This document shows positions 35,831-44,814 of a stretch of 64,000 nt of DNA, piece by piece (positions within the stretch are counted from its first letter, which is position 1; each line of letters opens with the position of its first letter). A program made the translations under genes and the position numbers. Origin of the DNA: Burkholderia thailandensis E264 (GTDB lineage Bacteria > Pseudomonadota > Gammaproteobacteria > Burkholderiales > Burkholderiaceae); contig NC_007651.1 of the NCBI RefSeq assembly GCF_000012365.1, positions 310,001 to 374,000 on the forward strand, written 5' to 3'. The notes under the pieces were generated by a model. The model searched no databases, had not been told where the DNA came from, and was given only the letters and a program-made list of their open reading frames with translations.

Positions 35831-36772
35831 TCAGTAGCCGCGATCGCGCTCGACGATGCCGCCGATCGGCTCGCCGCGCTCGAGCGCGCCGATCTTCGCG
35901 GCGATCTGCTCGACCGCCTCCGCGCGCAGCGTGTCGGCCGAGCAGTGCGGTGTGACCGCGATGCGCGGCTCGCGCCAGAACGGGTGATCGGCCGGCAGCG
36001 GCTCGGTCGCGAACACGTCGAGCGTCGCGGCGGCGATGCGGCCGCTCGCGAGCGCGTCGAGCAGATCCGCTTCGACGAGATGCGCGCCGCGCGCGAGATT
36101 CACGAGATACGCGCCGTGCGCGAGCTGCGAGAACGTGCGCGCGTTCAGGATGCCGTCGGTGTCCGCCGTGCTCGGCAGCAGGTTCACGAGCAGCTTCACG
36201 CCGCCGAGGAATGCGTCGAGCTGTGCTGCGCCCGCGAACGTCGTGACGCCGTCGAGCGTTTTCGGCGCGCGGCTGAAGCCGCGCACCGGCAGCCCGAGCG
36301 CGGCGAGCGCTCGCGCGACTTCGGCGCCGAGCGCGCCGAGCCCGAGCACGCCGACGACGAAGGTCTCGCGCGAATGCGGCTCGAGCACCTGCCAGCGGCG
36401 CTCGCGCTGCAGCAGCGCGTATTCGTCGAAGCGGCGCAGATAGCGCAGCGCCGCGTGCGTCGCGTATTCGACCATCTGCTGCGCCATCCCGGCGTCCTCG
36501 AGGCGCACGAGCGGCACGTCGCGCGGCAGCAGGCCCGGATGCGCGCGCTCGAGCGCGAGTATCGCGTCGACGCCCGCGCCGAGATTGAACACCGCCTTCA
36601 GATCGGCGCGCGGCGCGAAGAACTCGCGCGGTGCGCGCCACACGAGCGCGTAATCGGCGCTCGCGTCGTCGCCCGGCGTCCATGCGCGCAGTTGCGCGCC
36701 GGGCAGCGCGCGCTCGATGTCGCGCTTCCAGTCCTGCGCGTCCTGATGCGGCGTGTAGAGCAGAATGCGCAT
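35831..36772 (-). CDS. ghrA: Glyoxylate/hydroxypyruvate reductase A-type 2-hydroxyacid dehydrogenase
   Basis: 313 residues. NAD(P)-binding GVLGLGALGAEVARALAALG (about 141-160), substrate Arg in NLARGAHLVE and catalytic His in VTPHCSADT, with Glu in the FATEPLP loop region. It reduces glyoxylate or hydroxypyruvate to glycolate or glycerate. Starts 4 bases after the VOC gene stops, so the two are surely one transcript. Confidence 0.92.
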   Translation of the reverse strand: MRILLYTPHQDAQDWKRDIERALPGAQLRAWTPGDDASADYALVWRAPREFFAPRADLKAVFNLGAGVDAILALERAHPGLLPRDVPLVRLEDAGMAQQMVEYATHAALRYLRRFDEYALLQRERRWQVLEPHSRETFVVGVLGLGALGAEVARALAALGLPVRGFSRAPKTLDGVTTFAGAAQLDAFLGGVKLLVNLLPSTADTDGILNARTFSQLAHGAYLVNLARGAHLVEADLLDALASGRIAAATLDVFATEPLPADHPFWREPRIAVTPHCSADTLRAEAVEQIAAKIGALERGEPIGGIVERDRGY

Positions 36773-36776
36773 GCGC

Positions 36777-37214
36777 CTATTTCGCGAACAGCTGGCCGAT
36801 GTCGGCGAAGGCCTTGAATTCCAGCGCGTTGCCGCACGGATCGACGAAGAACATCGTCGCCTGCTCGCCGACTTCGCCCTTGAAGCGGATGTGCGGCTCG
36901 ATCACGAACCGCGTGCCGGCCGCCTTCAACTTGTCGGCGAGCGCGTGCCATTCGTCCATCGACAGCACGACGCCGAAATGGCGCACCGGCACGTCGTCGC
37001 CGTCGACCGGATTGACGGCCGAGCGGCCCGTCTCGCCGGGCGCGAGATGCGCGACGAGCTGGTGCCCGAAGAAATCGAAATCGATCCAGCGATCGGAGCT
37101 GCGGCCCTCCGGGCAGCCGAGCAGGCCGCCGTAGAAGCGGCGCGCGTGCTCGAGGCTCGTGACCGGAAACGCGAGATGAAACGGGCGCAACGCGCCGCGC
37201 GGCGTGGCGGACAT
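36777..37214 (-). CDS. VOC (glyoxalase/dioxygenase)-superfamily protein
   Basis: 145 residues with two beta-alpha-beta-beta-beta halves: [40 protein letters not shown] and [15 protein letters not shown]. Metal-ligand residues His13, His79 and Glu near 136 are plausible. The substrate is unknown; the pattern is closest to bleomycin-resistance/dioxygenase-like VOC proteins. AGGAGA lies before the ATG. First gene of the five-gene minus-strand run. Confidence 0.88.
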   Translation of the reverse strand: MSATPRGALRPFHLAFPVTSLEHARRFYGGLLGCPEGRSSDRWIDFDFFGHQLVAHLAPGETGRSAVNPVDGDDVPVRHFGVVLSMDEWHALADKLKAAGTRFVIEPHIRFKGEVGEQATMFFVDPCGNALEFKAFADIGQLFAK

Positions 37215-37363
37215 GCATCGTCTCCTGAAGGGAAGCCATCATTCTACGGTTTTGCCGCGCGTTGCGCCGCCAAACGGGGAAATGCAAAGCACAAAAAATT
37301 GGTTCGCCGCGCGCGGCGCGCACGCGACAATCGGCGCCGGGCTCCTAGCTTCGCGAGGGACAC

Positions 37364-38002
37364 ATGCGCTCATGCAGCAAATCGACGTGGCCGCCGCGGC
37401 TCGTCACGGTGCCGGGCCTGCACGGCAGCGAAGGCGCGCACTGGCAGACCTGGCTCGAGAGACAGTTCGCGCGCGCATTGCGCGTCGAGCAGGATGACTG
37501 GGACGCGCCGCATATCGAGCGCTGGGCGCGGAAGGTGAGCGATCTGCTTGCGCGCGAGCGCGGGCCGTTCGTGCTCGCCGCGCACAGCTTCGGCTGCCTC
37601 GCGGCCGCGCTTGCGCTCTCGCGGCACGCGGCGCACGCGAATGCGCGGGGCGCGGACGTCGTCGGCGTGCTGTTCGTCGCGCCGGCGAATCCTCGCAAGT
37701 TCGCGTTCGCGGGTGATTTCGACGCGCGGCGCCTCACCGTGCCGTCGATCGTGGTCGGCAGCGAAAGCGACCCGTGGATGACGCTCGCCGACGCGCGCGA
37801 GTTCGCGCACCGGCTCGGCGGCGCGTTCGTCAACCTCGGCGACGCGGGCCACATCAACACCGCGGCGGGCTACGGGCCGTGGCCGCGCGCGAAGCACTTC
37901 GTCGACACGCTCGTGCATGGCGCGGCGCCGCTCAGGTTTCGCGACGGCGATGCACAGGCGGCCGGCGCGCTTGCGCCGGCGCCGTTCGTGACGGCCGCTT
38001 GA
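37364..38002 (+). CDS. RBBP9/YdeN-family serine hydrolase
   Basis: 212 residues, small alpha/beta hydrolase: VTVPGLHGSEGAHWQTWLE opening, nucleophile Ser in LAAHSFGCLAA (about 73), Asp in GSESDPWM and His in LGDAGHINTAAGYG. Physiological substrate unknown. The stop codon lies in the first copy of the 10-bp repeat at 37999-38053. Confidence 0.9.
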   Translation: MRSCSKSTWPPRLVTVPGLHGSEGAHWQTWLERQFARALRVEQDDWDAPHIERWARKVSDLLARERGPFVLAAHSFGCLAAALALSRHAAHANARGADVVGVLFVAPANPRKFAFAGDFDARRLTVPSIVVGSESDPWMTLADAREFAHRLGGAFVNLGDAGHINTAAGYGPWPRAKHFVDTLVHGAAPLRFRDGDAQAAGALAPAPFVTAA

Positions 38003-38053
38003 TGCCATTTGATGCCGCTCGATGTCGCGTGATGCCCATTGGATGCCGTTTGA
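37999..38053. repeat. Degenerate 10-11 bp tandem repeat, consensus TTGATGCCRY, five copies
   Basis: Units TTGATGCCAT, TTGATGCCGC, TCGATGTCGC, GTGATGCCCAT and TGGATGCCGT follow one another. The period is close to one helical turn. The first unit contains the hydrolase stop codon. Confidence 0.7.
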
Positions 38054-38388
38054 GTTTTTTACCTCCGCCATGTCAGACCAATCGTCCGACCCAATCGCCC
38101 GGCATCCTCGATGCGCGATGCGCGACGCGCGCCGCGTGCGTGAACGGCTTCGACGGATCGCCGGGCGTGAACGAGCCGAATGTTTCGCGCGTGTCACGCT
38201 CGACGCACGGGCGACACGCGTCCAGATCAGGCGTCGCGAATCGAGTTCGGCCCGGCCTGTCTTGCCATACGTGCGTTGGGCCGCATCGGAACGGATCGGG
38301 CGAGCGCGATCGAACCGATCGAACCGATTGAACGAATCGACAGGGCGACGGCATCCGCTCACGCGCGCCGCCGCCCGGGCCCCTTTAT
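38003..38388. other. Convergent intergenic region
   Basis: 386 bases between the RBBP9-type gene (plus) and the phospholipase gene (minus). Besides the tandem repeat it has several GATCGAACC-like words near 38300-38340. No terminator or gene was recognised. Confidence 0.5.
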
Positions 38389-40506
38389 TCAGCCCGTGAC
38401 GGGCGCGACTGCTGCCGGATCGGAATAGCTCGACTTGCCGTTTTCGACGTGCCCGGCGAAGCGGCGCACGAACTGGCCGGTCGCGCCGTCCGACACCGTC
38501 ACGTCATACCAGTGATGGCTCGGGGCAAGCGCCCATTGCTCCACCCGCTCGTCGCCGCCGCGCAGCGTGATCTGGCGCGGCGGCGCGCCGTACGCGTTGT
38601 CGGCGAGCGTCAGTCGCACGCTCTGTCCGCCGTGATTCGTGAGCTTCAGATACAGGTTGCCGTTCGCGACGTCGTAGCCCGCCTTCACTTCCGGATGCGC
38701 GGCCGCATGCCGGCCGTGCCCCTCGGCTGCGGCGAGCCCTTCGAACACGCGCACGAAGCCGTTCGGACCATATACGGTGAACGCATACGCGCCGTTCGTC
38801 GCGCCGAGATCGAATTCGTCGTGCAGCGAGCGGTGTGCGCCCACCGTGTAGCGCCACGGGCCGTCGCTGCGATTCGACGCGTACACGTAGAAGTGCGCGC
38901 CCTGTTCGCCGCGATTCGCGAACTCGATGCGCAAGCGCGCGCCGCCGTGCACCGTCGCGTTCACGTGCAGCTCGTACGGCAGCGCGCGCGCCGGGCGCAC
39001 GCCGGGCTCCTGCGGATCGACGGGACTCGGCGCGGCGGGCACGCTCGGCGCGGGCTTCGTCGAGCAGAGCTGGTCGGCGATCGACCGATAGTTGCTCGTG
39101 TCGGGCAGCGGCGGCAGTGTCGCGTCCGGCGTGCGGAAGTCGAACGCGGACGTGAGGTCGCCGCACACCGCGCGGCGCCACGGCGTGATGTTCGGCTCGT
39201 CGACGCCGAAGCGCGCGGCGATGAAGCGGATCACCGACGTATGGTCGAACACCTGCGAGCACACGAAGCCGCCCTTCGTCCACGGCGACACGACCGTCAT
39301 CGGCACGCGCGGGCCGAGGCCGTACGGCAGGCCGTCGGCCGTGTAGCTGCCGCCGCGGCCCGGGTTCACGACGTCGTGGATCTCGCCGTCGACGGGCACG
39401 GTCGACAGGCCCTGCGCGCGCGTCGTCGCCGGCTGCGGCGGCACGACGTGATCGAAGAAGCCGTCGTTCTCGTCGTACATGATGAAGAGCACGGTCTTGC
39501 GCCACACGTCGGGGTTCGACGTCAGCGCGTCGAGGATTTGCGACGTGTAGTTCGCGCCGTACGCGGGCGTGTATTTCGGATGCTCGGAGAATGCCGCGGG
39601 CGGCAGCAGCCACGACACCTGCGGCAGCCTGTTCGCGAGCACGTCGGCCTTCAGGTCGTCGAGCGTGCGCGCCGTCTGCGCGCGCCGATACAGCGACGAG
39701 CCCGGCTTCGCGTCGATGAAGTTCGCGAAGTTCTGCAGGATGTTCGTCCCGTAGTTGCCGTTCAGCGGATCGGCGCCCGTCGTGCCTTGCTGGTAGATCT
39801 GCCACGAGATGCCGTTCGCCTCGAGGCGCTCGGGGTACGTGGTCCACGTGAGCAAGTCGTATTTCGGCGGCGCGTCGCCGTCGACGTAATCGCTGTTGTC
39901 GAGAAGCGGGCCGCCGTACTTGCCGGTTGGGTCGACGGTGCCCGTCATCAGATACGAGCGGTTCGGATGCGTCGGGCCGGGCAGCGAGCAGAAGTAGTTG
40001 TCGCAGACGGTGAATGCATCGGCGAGCGCGTAGTGGAACGGAATGTCCTCGCGCACGTGATAGCCCATCGTCATGTCGGTCTTGTTCGCGGGCCACTGGT
40101 CGTAGCGGCCGCCGTCGATCGCCGCGTGCGTCTTGTACCACGAGTGATCGAGGTCGCCGATGCACTGCGCGCTCGTCGTCAGCGTGTTCAGGCGAAACGG
40201 CAGCACCGGCTTGCCCGGGTTCGCCTTCGACGGCTGATACCAGACCGGTTTGCCGTTCGGCAGCGTGATCGGGAAGCGGTCGTTGTAGCCGCGCACGCCG
40301 CGCAGGTGTCCGAAGTAGTGGTCGAACGAGCGGTTTTCCTGCATGAACACGACGATGTGCTCGACATCGCGGATCGTGCCCGTGCGCGACGCGGCGGGAA
40401 TCGCGAGCGCGCGGCGGATCGATTCGGGAAACACGGTGAGCGCGGCGGCGGCGCTCGCGGATTGCGCAACGGCATGCAGGAAACGGCGGCGGCTTTCTGA
40501 CGTCAT
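38389..40506 (-). CDS. Tat-exported phospholipase C (phosphocholine-type)
   Basis: 705 residues. Twin-arginine signal ESRRRFLHAVAQSASAAAAL (about 3-22). Phosphoesterase domain (about 45-430) with MQENRSFDHYFGHLRGVRG near residue 53, metal/phosphate residues in SLPGPTHPNRSYLMTG and YDENDGFFDHVVPP. Two DUF756 beta-domains follow (about 510-600 and 610-695). Hydrolyses phospholipids such as phosphatidylcholine or sphingomyelin outside the cytoplasm; B. pseudomallei-group genomes carry several such enzymes. A lipoprotein gene precedes it by 46 bp. Confidence 0.93.
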   Translation of the reverse strand: MTSESRRRFLHAVAQSASAAAALTVFPESIRRALAIPAASRTGTIRDVEHIVVFMQENRSFDHYFGHLRGVRGYNDRFPITLPNGKPVWYQPSKANPGKPVLPFRLNTLTTSAQCIGDLDHSWYKTHAAIDGGRYDQWPANKTDMTMGYHVREDIPFHYALADAFTVCDNYFCSLPGPTHPNRSYLMTGTVDPTGKYGGPLLDNSDYVDGDAPPKYDLLTWTTYPERLEANGISWQIYQQGTTGADPLNGNYGTNILQNFANFIDAKPGSSLYRRAQTARTLDDLKADVLANRLPQVSWLLPPAAFSEHPKYTPAYGANYTSQILDALTSNPDVWRKTVLFIMYDENDGFFDHVVPPQPATTRAQGLSTVPVDGEIHDVVNPGRGGSYTADGLPYGLGPRVPMTVVSPWTKGGFVCSQVFDHTSVIRFIAARFGVDEPNITPWRRAVCGDLTSAFDFRTPDATLPPLPDTSNYRSIADQLCSTKPAPSVPAAPSPVDPQEPGVRPARALPYELHVNATVHGGARLRIEFANRGEQGAHFYVYASNRSDGPWRYTVGAHRSLHDEFDLGATNGAYAFTVYGPNGFVRVFEGLAAAEGHGRHAAAHPEVKAGYDVANGNLYLKLTNHGGQSVRLTLADNAYGAPPRQITLRGGDERVEQWALAPSHHWYDVTVSDGATGQFVRRFAGHVENGKSSYSDPAAVAPVTG

Positions 40507-40552
40507 GTTTTCACCTTTGACTCTGCGGGGAAGAGGGGGCGGCAAAAAGCGA

Positions 40553-40861
40553 TCAGCCTGGATTCGAGGCGGGTTGCGCGGACGCCGCCGTTGCGCCGGG
40601 GGCGTCGTCGGCGCCATCTTCGGGCGGGTAGTGGATCACGGGCGTCGCGAGCGGCGCGCTCGCGCCCGCATCGCCGGCCGCCGTCGCGTTGCCGTTGAAC
40701 GCATTCGCGTCGGCGCCTTGCGCCGGCGCCGGCGACGCGTCGGCGTTCGCCCGTGCGCGGGCGTGCGAAGCGTCGTCGCCGCACGCGGCGACGAGCGGCG
40801 CGACGCACAGTGCGGCGACGCAGGCGCCGGAAGCGGCGAGAGCGGCGAGAGGCTGGCGCAT
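40553..40861 (-). CDS. Small lipoprotein upstream of phospholipase C
   Basis: 102 residues. Signal peptide ending in the lipobox VAAC (Cys at about residue 27), then GDDASHARARANADASPAPA and a low-complexity Ala/Asp/Asn/Pro-rich chain, ending ASAQPASNPG. No domain recognised. AGGAGA lies 8 nt before the ATG at 40861. The short gap to the phospholipase gene suggests a shared transcript; a role in secretion or tethering of the enzyme is inference. Confidence 0.75.
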   Translation of the reverse strand: MRQPLAALAASGACVAALCVAPLVAACGDDASHARARANADASPAPAQGADANAFNGNATAAGDAGASAPLATPVIHYPPEDGADDAPGATAASAQPASNPG

Positions 40862-41215
40862 CGGCGTGTCTCCTGAAAGATCGCGAGTCTTGAACGTCCG
40901 CAAGTATGAGGAAACGATGCGTCGGTTACGTGAATCGTTTGCGACCGCCATATTATGACGATTGGCTTTCGATTGGCCGCCGGCGTCGCGCGGCCGGCGC
41001 GTCGGACGAGGGCGCGCGGCGCGGCGTGTTGTGGCGTGTTGCGGCGCGTCTCGTCGCGCAGCCAGTCGAGACGCGCGGCGATCGCGCGGACCTTCGATTG
41101 CGCGGGCCGCCGGACGAGAGGGGGGAACGTCGACGCCGCCGATGCTCACGTCATGGCGCGGTGCGAGGCCTGGGGCGAGCGCGCGGCGCGCCCGGGGCAT
41201 CGGACCTTCAAACCT
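40862..41215. other. Intergenic region upstream of the phospholipase operon
   Basis: 354 bases between the lipoprotein start and the end of the Lrp gene, both on the minus strand. Contains a tandem ACCTTCAA pair near 41204-41219. The promoter should lie near 40890-40960; one GTCATAA word resembles half a Pho box but has no partner. Confidence 0.45.
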
Positions 41216-41674
41216 TCAAACCGGCACTTCCGACGTCAACTTCACCTTTTGCAGCGGAATCTCGGTTTTCACGCTTTGCACGCCCTTGATCCGCGTCAGG
41301 TGATGCATCTGGAACTGCCTATAGTCGTCGATGTCGGCGGCGACGACGCGCAACAGGAAATCGCAGTCGCCCGCCATCAGGTGGCACTCGACGACCTGCG
41401 GCAACTGCTGGACCGCGGCGGCGAAGTGATCGACGGTGTCCGCATCCTGCTCTTTGAGCCAGACGCGCGTGAACACGGTCAATCCTCGGCCGACCTTCGC
41501 GGGATTGAGCACCGCGACGTACCGTTCGATCACGCCGGCTTCCTCGAGCAGCCGGACCCGTCTGAGGCACGGCGAAGGCGACAGGCCGACTTCCTTGGCG
41601 AGCTCCACGTTCTGCAGCCGGCCGTCGCGTTGCAGCGCTTGCAGGATGCGCCGGTCGATGGCGTCAAGTTTCAT
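41216..41674 (-). CDS. Lrp/AsnC-family regulator, probable controller of azlCD
   Basis: 152 residues. HTH (LDAIDRRILQALQRDGRLQN, then ELAKEVGLSPSPCLRRVRLLE) and an AsnC ligand domain (GLTVFTRVWLKEQDADTV, VECHLMAGDCDFLLRVVAAD). Divergent from azlCD, as AzlB is linked to azlCD in Bacillus, so it probably senses a branched-chain or related amino acid. A perfect palindrome abuts its start codon (41675-41689). Confidence 0.93.
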   Translation of the reverse strand: MKLDAIDRRILQALQRDGRLQNVELAKEVGLSPSPCLRRVRLLEEAGVIERYVAVLNPAKVGRGLTVFTRVWLKEQDADTVDHFAAAVQQLPQVVECHLMAGDCDFLLRVVAADIDDYRQFQMHHLTRIKGVQSVKTEIPLQKVKLTSEVPV

Positions 41675-41689
41675 TGGAATTCAATTCCA
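41675..41689. promoter_or_regulatory. Perfect palindrome TGGAATT-c-AATTCCA abutting the Lrp start codon
   Basis: Seven-base arms around one base, directly before the ATG at 41674. Position suggests autorepression by the Lrp-type protein. A weaker inverted pair, GTTGTT (41708-41713) and AACAAC (41741-41746), lies between here and azlC. Confidence 0.5.
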
Positions 41690-41798
41690 GGAATATGAGA
41701 GAAATAGGTTGTTCGTGCCAATTCAACATCGGCATATGGCAACAACGCAACCCGATTTCATCGATTTTGGCAGACAATATTGCCTCGAAGGAGGTTTA

Positions 41799-42527
41799 AT
41801 GAACAGTCTGTCAACATCAACCGTCATTGCCGAGGAATCCACGGCAAGATCCGAAGCCCGGCGGGGCCTGCGCGCATCGCTGCCCGTGATGCTCGGCTTC
41901 GTTCCGTTCGCGCTCGTGCTGGGCGCGCAGGCGACGCAAAAGGGCTTGAGCATCGCCGAAGTGCCGCTTCTGACCGGCCTGAATTTCGGCGGCGGTTCCG
42001 AATTCACGGCGATCCGGCTATGGACGTCGCCGCCGCACATCCTGCTCATCGTCGCGATGTCGTTCCTCGTGAACTGCCGGCACATCCTGATGGGCGCGGC
42101 GTTCGCGCCGTATCTGCGGCATCTGTCGCGCAAGCAGACCTTTCCCGCGCTGTTCTTCATGTGCGACGAAAGCTGGGCGATGGCGCTCGCCGACGCGCGG
42201 CGCGAGGGGCGCGGCCGCGTGAGCCTGCCGTACTACCTCGGCGTGTCGGCGGGACTCTATCTGACGTGGATCTCGTGCACCGCGCTCGGCGCGGCGCTGG
42301 GGCCGACGATCGGCGACGTCGAGCAATACGGCTTCGACATGGCGTTCACCGCGGTATTCCTCGTGCTGCTGCGCGGCATGTGGAAAGGCGCGCGCGCGAG
42401 CCGCCCGTGGCTCGTCAGCCTCGTCGTCGCGGCGGCGACCTATCTGCTCGTGCCGGGCGCGTGGTACGTCGCGGCGGGCGCGCTCGCGGGCCTCGTCGCG
42501 GCCGTCGCCTGCGGAGAGCCGGCATGA
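41799..42527 (+). CDS. azlC: AzlC-family amino-acid exporter, large subunit
   Basis: 242 residues with about seven to eight membrane helices starting near residue 27. Family marks: SLPVMLGFVPFALVLGAQA, GGSEFTAIRLW, NCRHILMGAAFAPYLR and FFMCDESWAMA. With AzlD it exports branched-chain amino acids (shown for AzlCD; YgaZH exports valine). GGAGG lies 5 nt before the ATG at 41799. The stop overlaps azlD (ATGA). Confidence 0.94.
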   Translation: MNSLSTSTVIAEESTARSEARRGLRASLPVMLGFVPFALVLGAQATQKGLSIAEVPLLTGLNFGGGSEFTAIRLWTSPPHILLIVAMSFLVNCRHILMGAAFAPYLRHLSRKQTFPALFFMCDESWAMALADARREGRGRVSLPYYLGVSAGLYLTWISCTALGAALGPTIGDVEQYGFDMAFTAVFLVLLRGMWKGARASRPWLVSLVVAAATYLLVPGAWYVAAGALAGLVAAVACGEPA

Positions 42528-42826
42528 CCGATGTCTCGACGCTGCTGACGATCGTGCTGATGGCATCGTCCACGTACCTGAGCCGGATTCTCGGGTACGT
42601 CGTGCTGCGCAATCGCACGCTGAGCCCGCGCATGATGGCGGTGATGGAGAACGTGCCGGGATGCGTGCTGGTGTCGGTGATCGCGCCGGCGTTCGTCTCG
42701 GACAAGCCGGCCAACTTGCTCGCGCTGGCGATCACGCTGCTCGCGGCAACCCGCCTGTCGATCCTGCCGACCGTGATCGTCGGCATCGTGTCCGCCGGCC
42801 TGCTGCGCCACCTGCTCGGTCAATGA
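42524..42826 (+). CDS. azlD: AzlD-family exporter, small subunit
   Basis: 100 residues with three to four membrane helices: STYLSRILGYVVLRNRTLS and ALAITLLAATRLSILPTVIV are typical of AzlD. Overlaps azlC (ATGA) before it and the hydrolase gene (ATGA) after it, so all three are translated in tandem. Confidence 0.93.
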   Translation: MTDVSTLLTIVLMASSTYLSRILGYVVLRNRTLSPRMMAVMENVPGCVLVSVIAPAFVSDKPANLLALAITLLAATRLSILPTVIVGIVSAGLLRHLLGQ

Positions 42827-43656
42827 CGAACACGAACGACCGCCTGCGCGCCGCCGAGGATCGCTGGATCGACACGGGGCGCGGACGCCTGTTCGCGCGA
42901 TGCTGGCCCGCGCCGCATCGCGCGGGCGCGTCGGACGATTCGCCGCCCATCGTGCTGCTGCACGATTCGCTGGGCTGCATTCGTCTGTGGCGGACGTTTC
43001 CGCAGACGCTGGCCGAATGCACGGGGCGGGGCGTGATCGCTTATGATCGCCTCGGCTTCGGGCAATCGGAGCCGCGCGCGGGCCCGCTCGAAGCGGGCTT
43101 CGTGCGCGACGAGGCGCAGCGGTTCTTCGCGATGCTGCGCGAAGCGTTCGGTTTCGATCGCTTCGTCGCGTTCGGCCATAGCATCGGCGGCGGCATGGCG
43201 GTGCATTGCGCGGCCGCGTATCCGTCGGCGTGCGAAGCGTTGGTCACCGAATCCGCGCAGGCGTTCGTCGAAGACAGAACGCGCGCCGGCATCGTCCAGG
43301 CGCGCGAGCAGTTCGAGCAGCGCGACGCGTTCGAGCGTTTGCGCGCGTATCACGGCGACAAGGCGCGCTGGGTGCTCGATGCGTGGATCGACACGTGGCT
43401 GTCGCCGGGGTTCGCCGACTGGTCGCTCGCCGATGCGCTGCCGCAAGTGATGTGCCCGACGCTCGCGATCCACGGCAGCGACGACGAATACGGCTCGAAC
43501 CTTCATCCGGAGACGATCGTGCGCTTGGTCGGCGGGCCGGCGCAGATCGAGATCGTGCCGGGCGTGCGGCACGTGCCGCATCGCGAGCGCGAGCGGTGGG
43601 TGGCGGAGCGGGTCGCGGCGTTTCTTCGTGAGGCGCGGCGCGGCGTTTCCGAATAG
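42823..43656 (+). CDS. Alpha/beta hydrolase coupled to azlCD
   Basis: 277 residues. Catalytic triad visible: Ser in AFGHSIGGGMAVH (about 119), Asp in IHGSDDEYGSN and His in PGVRHVPHRE. The oxyanion region LLHDSLGCIRLW is present. The substrate is unknown. Tight coupling to the exporter suggests it makes or trims the exported compound, or an ester or amide of it. Confidence 0.9.
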   Translation: MTNTNDRLRAAEDRWIDTGRGRLFARCWPAPHRAGASDDSPPIVLLHDSLGCIRLWRTFPQTLAECTGRGVIAYDRLGFGQSEPRAGPLEAGFVRDEAQRFFAMLREAFGFDRFVAFGHSIGGGMAVHCAAAYPSACEALVTESAQAFVEDRTRAGIVQAREQFEQRDAFERLRAYHGDKARWVLDAWIDTWLSPGFADWSLADALPQVMCPTLAIHGSDDEYGSNLHPETIVRLVGGPAQIEIVPGVRHVPHRERERWVAERVAAFLREARRGVSE

Positions 43657-43926
43657 GCCGCGTGACATCGGCGGCGCGCGGCGGGTTCTTGCCGCGCGAA
43701 TCCGCCGGAGGCCGGCTGCCCTGTTCCCGAATTTGCGACCACGGCGAAGCGATGATGCGCCGACATGCCGGGGCGTCGGCGCGTCGAGACGCTGAAACAC
43801 TGAAACTTCGAAGCGTCGAACGTCGAAACCACGCATCGCTCGATAAAGCGACGCCCGAATCGACACATTCGAACCGTCGCCACGCCACATCGCGCACATG
43901 CCCCTGATCGACGCAATCCGATTCGC

Positions 43927-44814
43927 TCAGACGTCGGCGGTCTCGCTCTGCCGCAGCGCTTCCCAATGCGCGATCAACCGCGCCGCGAGCGCATCGCTCA
44001 CCGGCAGGAACGGCAACCGCAGCGCGTTGTCGCACCAGCCTTGCGCGGCGAGCAGCGCCTTCACGGGCGCGGGATTCGGCTCCGCGAACAGATCGGCGAC
44101 GAGCGGCCGCAGTGCGACCGCGATCCGCCGCGCATCGTCGAGCCGGCCTTCGCGCAGCAGTGCTTGCACGCGCACGTGCCATGCGGGCAGCACGTGCGCG
44201 GCGCTCGCGATCGCGCCATGCGCGCCCGCGCACAGCGCCGCGAAATTCTGGTTGTCGTCGCCGGAGAGGATGCGCAGCGGCGTTTCGTGCACGAGACGCA
44301 GCATCCGCTCGATCGTCCCGCCGCACTCCTTCACGCCGACGACGCGTGCATCGCGCGACAGCGCCTGCAGCGTGTCGAGCTCGACGCTTACGCCGGTGCG
44401 GTACGGAATGTTGTAGACGAGCACGGGCAGATCCGCCGCTTCGACGATTGCTTCGAAGTGCCGCCGCACGCCTGCCTGCGTCGGCCGGACGTAGACGGGC
44501 GGCGTGACGAGCAGCCCGTTCGGGCCGAGCGCCGCGAGTTCGCGCGCGCGCTTGGCGGCCGCGTGCGTCGCGCTCGCGGAGATGCCGAGCACGATCGGAT
44601 GCGTCGGCGCGGCGTCGCGCAGCGTCGCGAAAATCGCTTCCTGTTCGCCCGCGTCGAGGAGCGCGCCTTCGCCCGTCGTCGCGCCTGCGACGAAGCCCGC
44701 GATGCCTTCGTCCGCATAGTGCCGGGCGAGGCGCGCGAGCGACGGATGGTCGATTTCGCCCGCGCGAAACGGCGTGACGATCGGCAGCCAGATACCTTCG
44801 AAACGTGATTGCAT
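43927..44814 (-). CDS. DapA-family class I aldolase (dihydrodipicolinate synthase-like)
   Basis: 295 residues. Schiff-base Lys in VVGVKECGGT (about 159), the Tyr in VLVYNIPYRTG and GATTGEGALL with the conserved Thr pair are all present. It may be true DapA (4-hydroxytetrahydrodipicolinate synthase) or a relative acting on a sugar acid; isolation from lysine genes leaves this open. The ATG at 44814 has AGAGG 6 nt upstream; the ATG two codons earlier overlaps that site. Confidence 0.9.
   Translation of the reverse strand: MQSRFEGIWLPIVTPFRAGEIDHPSLARLARHYADEGIAGFVAGATTGEGALLDAGEQEAIFATLRDAAPTHPIVLGISASATHAAAKRARELAALGPNGLLVTPPVYVRPTQAGVRRHFEAIVEAADLPVLVYNIPYRTGVSVELDTLQALSRDARVVGVKECGGTIERMLRLVHETPLRILSGDDNQNFAALCAGAHGAIASAAHVLPAWHVRVQALLREGRLDDARRIAVALRPLVADLFAEPNPAPVKALLAAQGWCDNALRLPFLPVSDALAARLIAHWEALRQSETADV

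Noticed and set aside
40940..40960. Pho box upstream of the phospholipase operon
   Set aside because: Only one GTCATAA word is present on the minus strand, with no second unit 11 bp away.
43675..43698. GC hairpin after the azlCD hydrolase as a terminator
   Set aside because: CGCGCGGC/GCCGCGCG pairs well but no T-run follows, and such stems arise often by chance in this GC-rich DNA.
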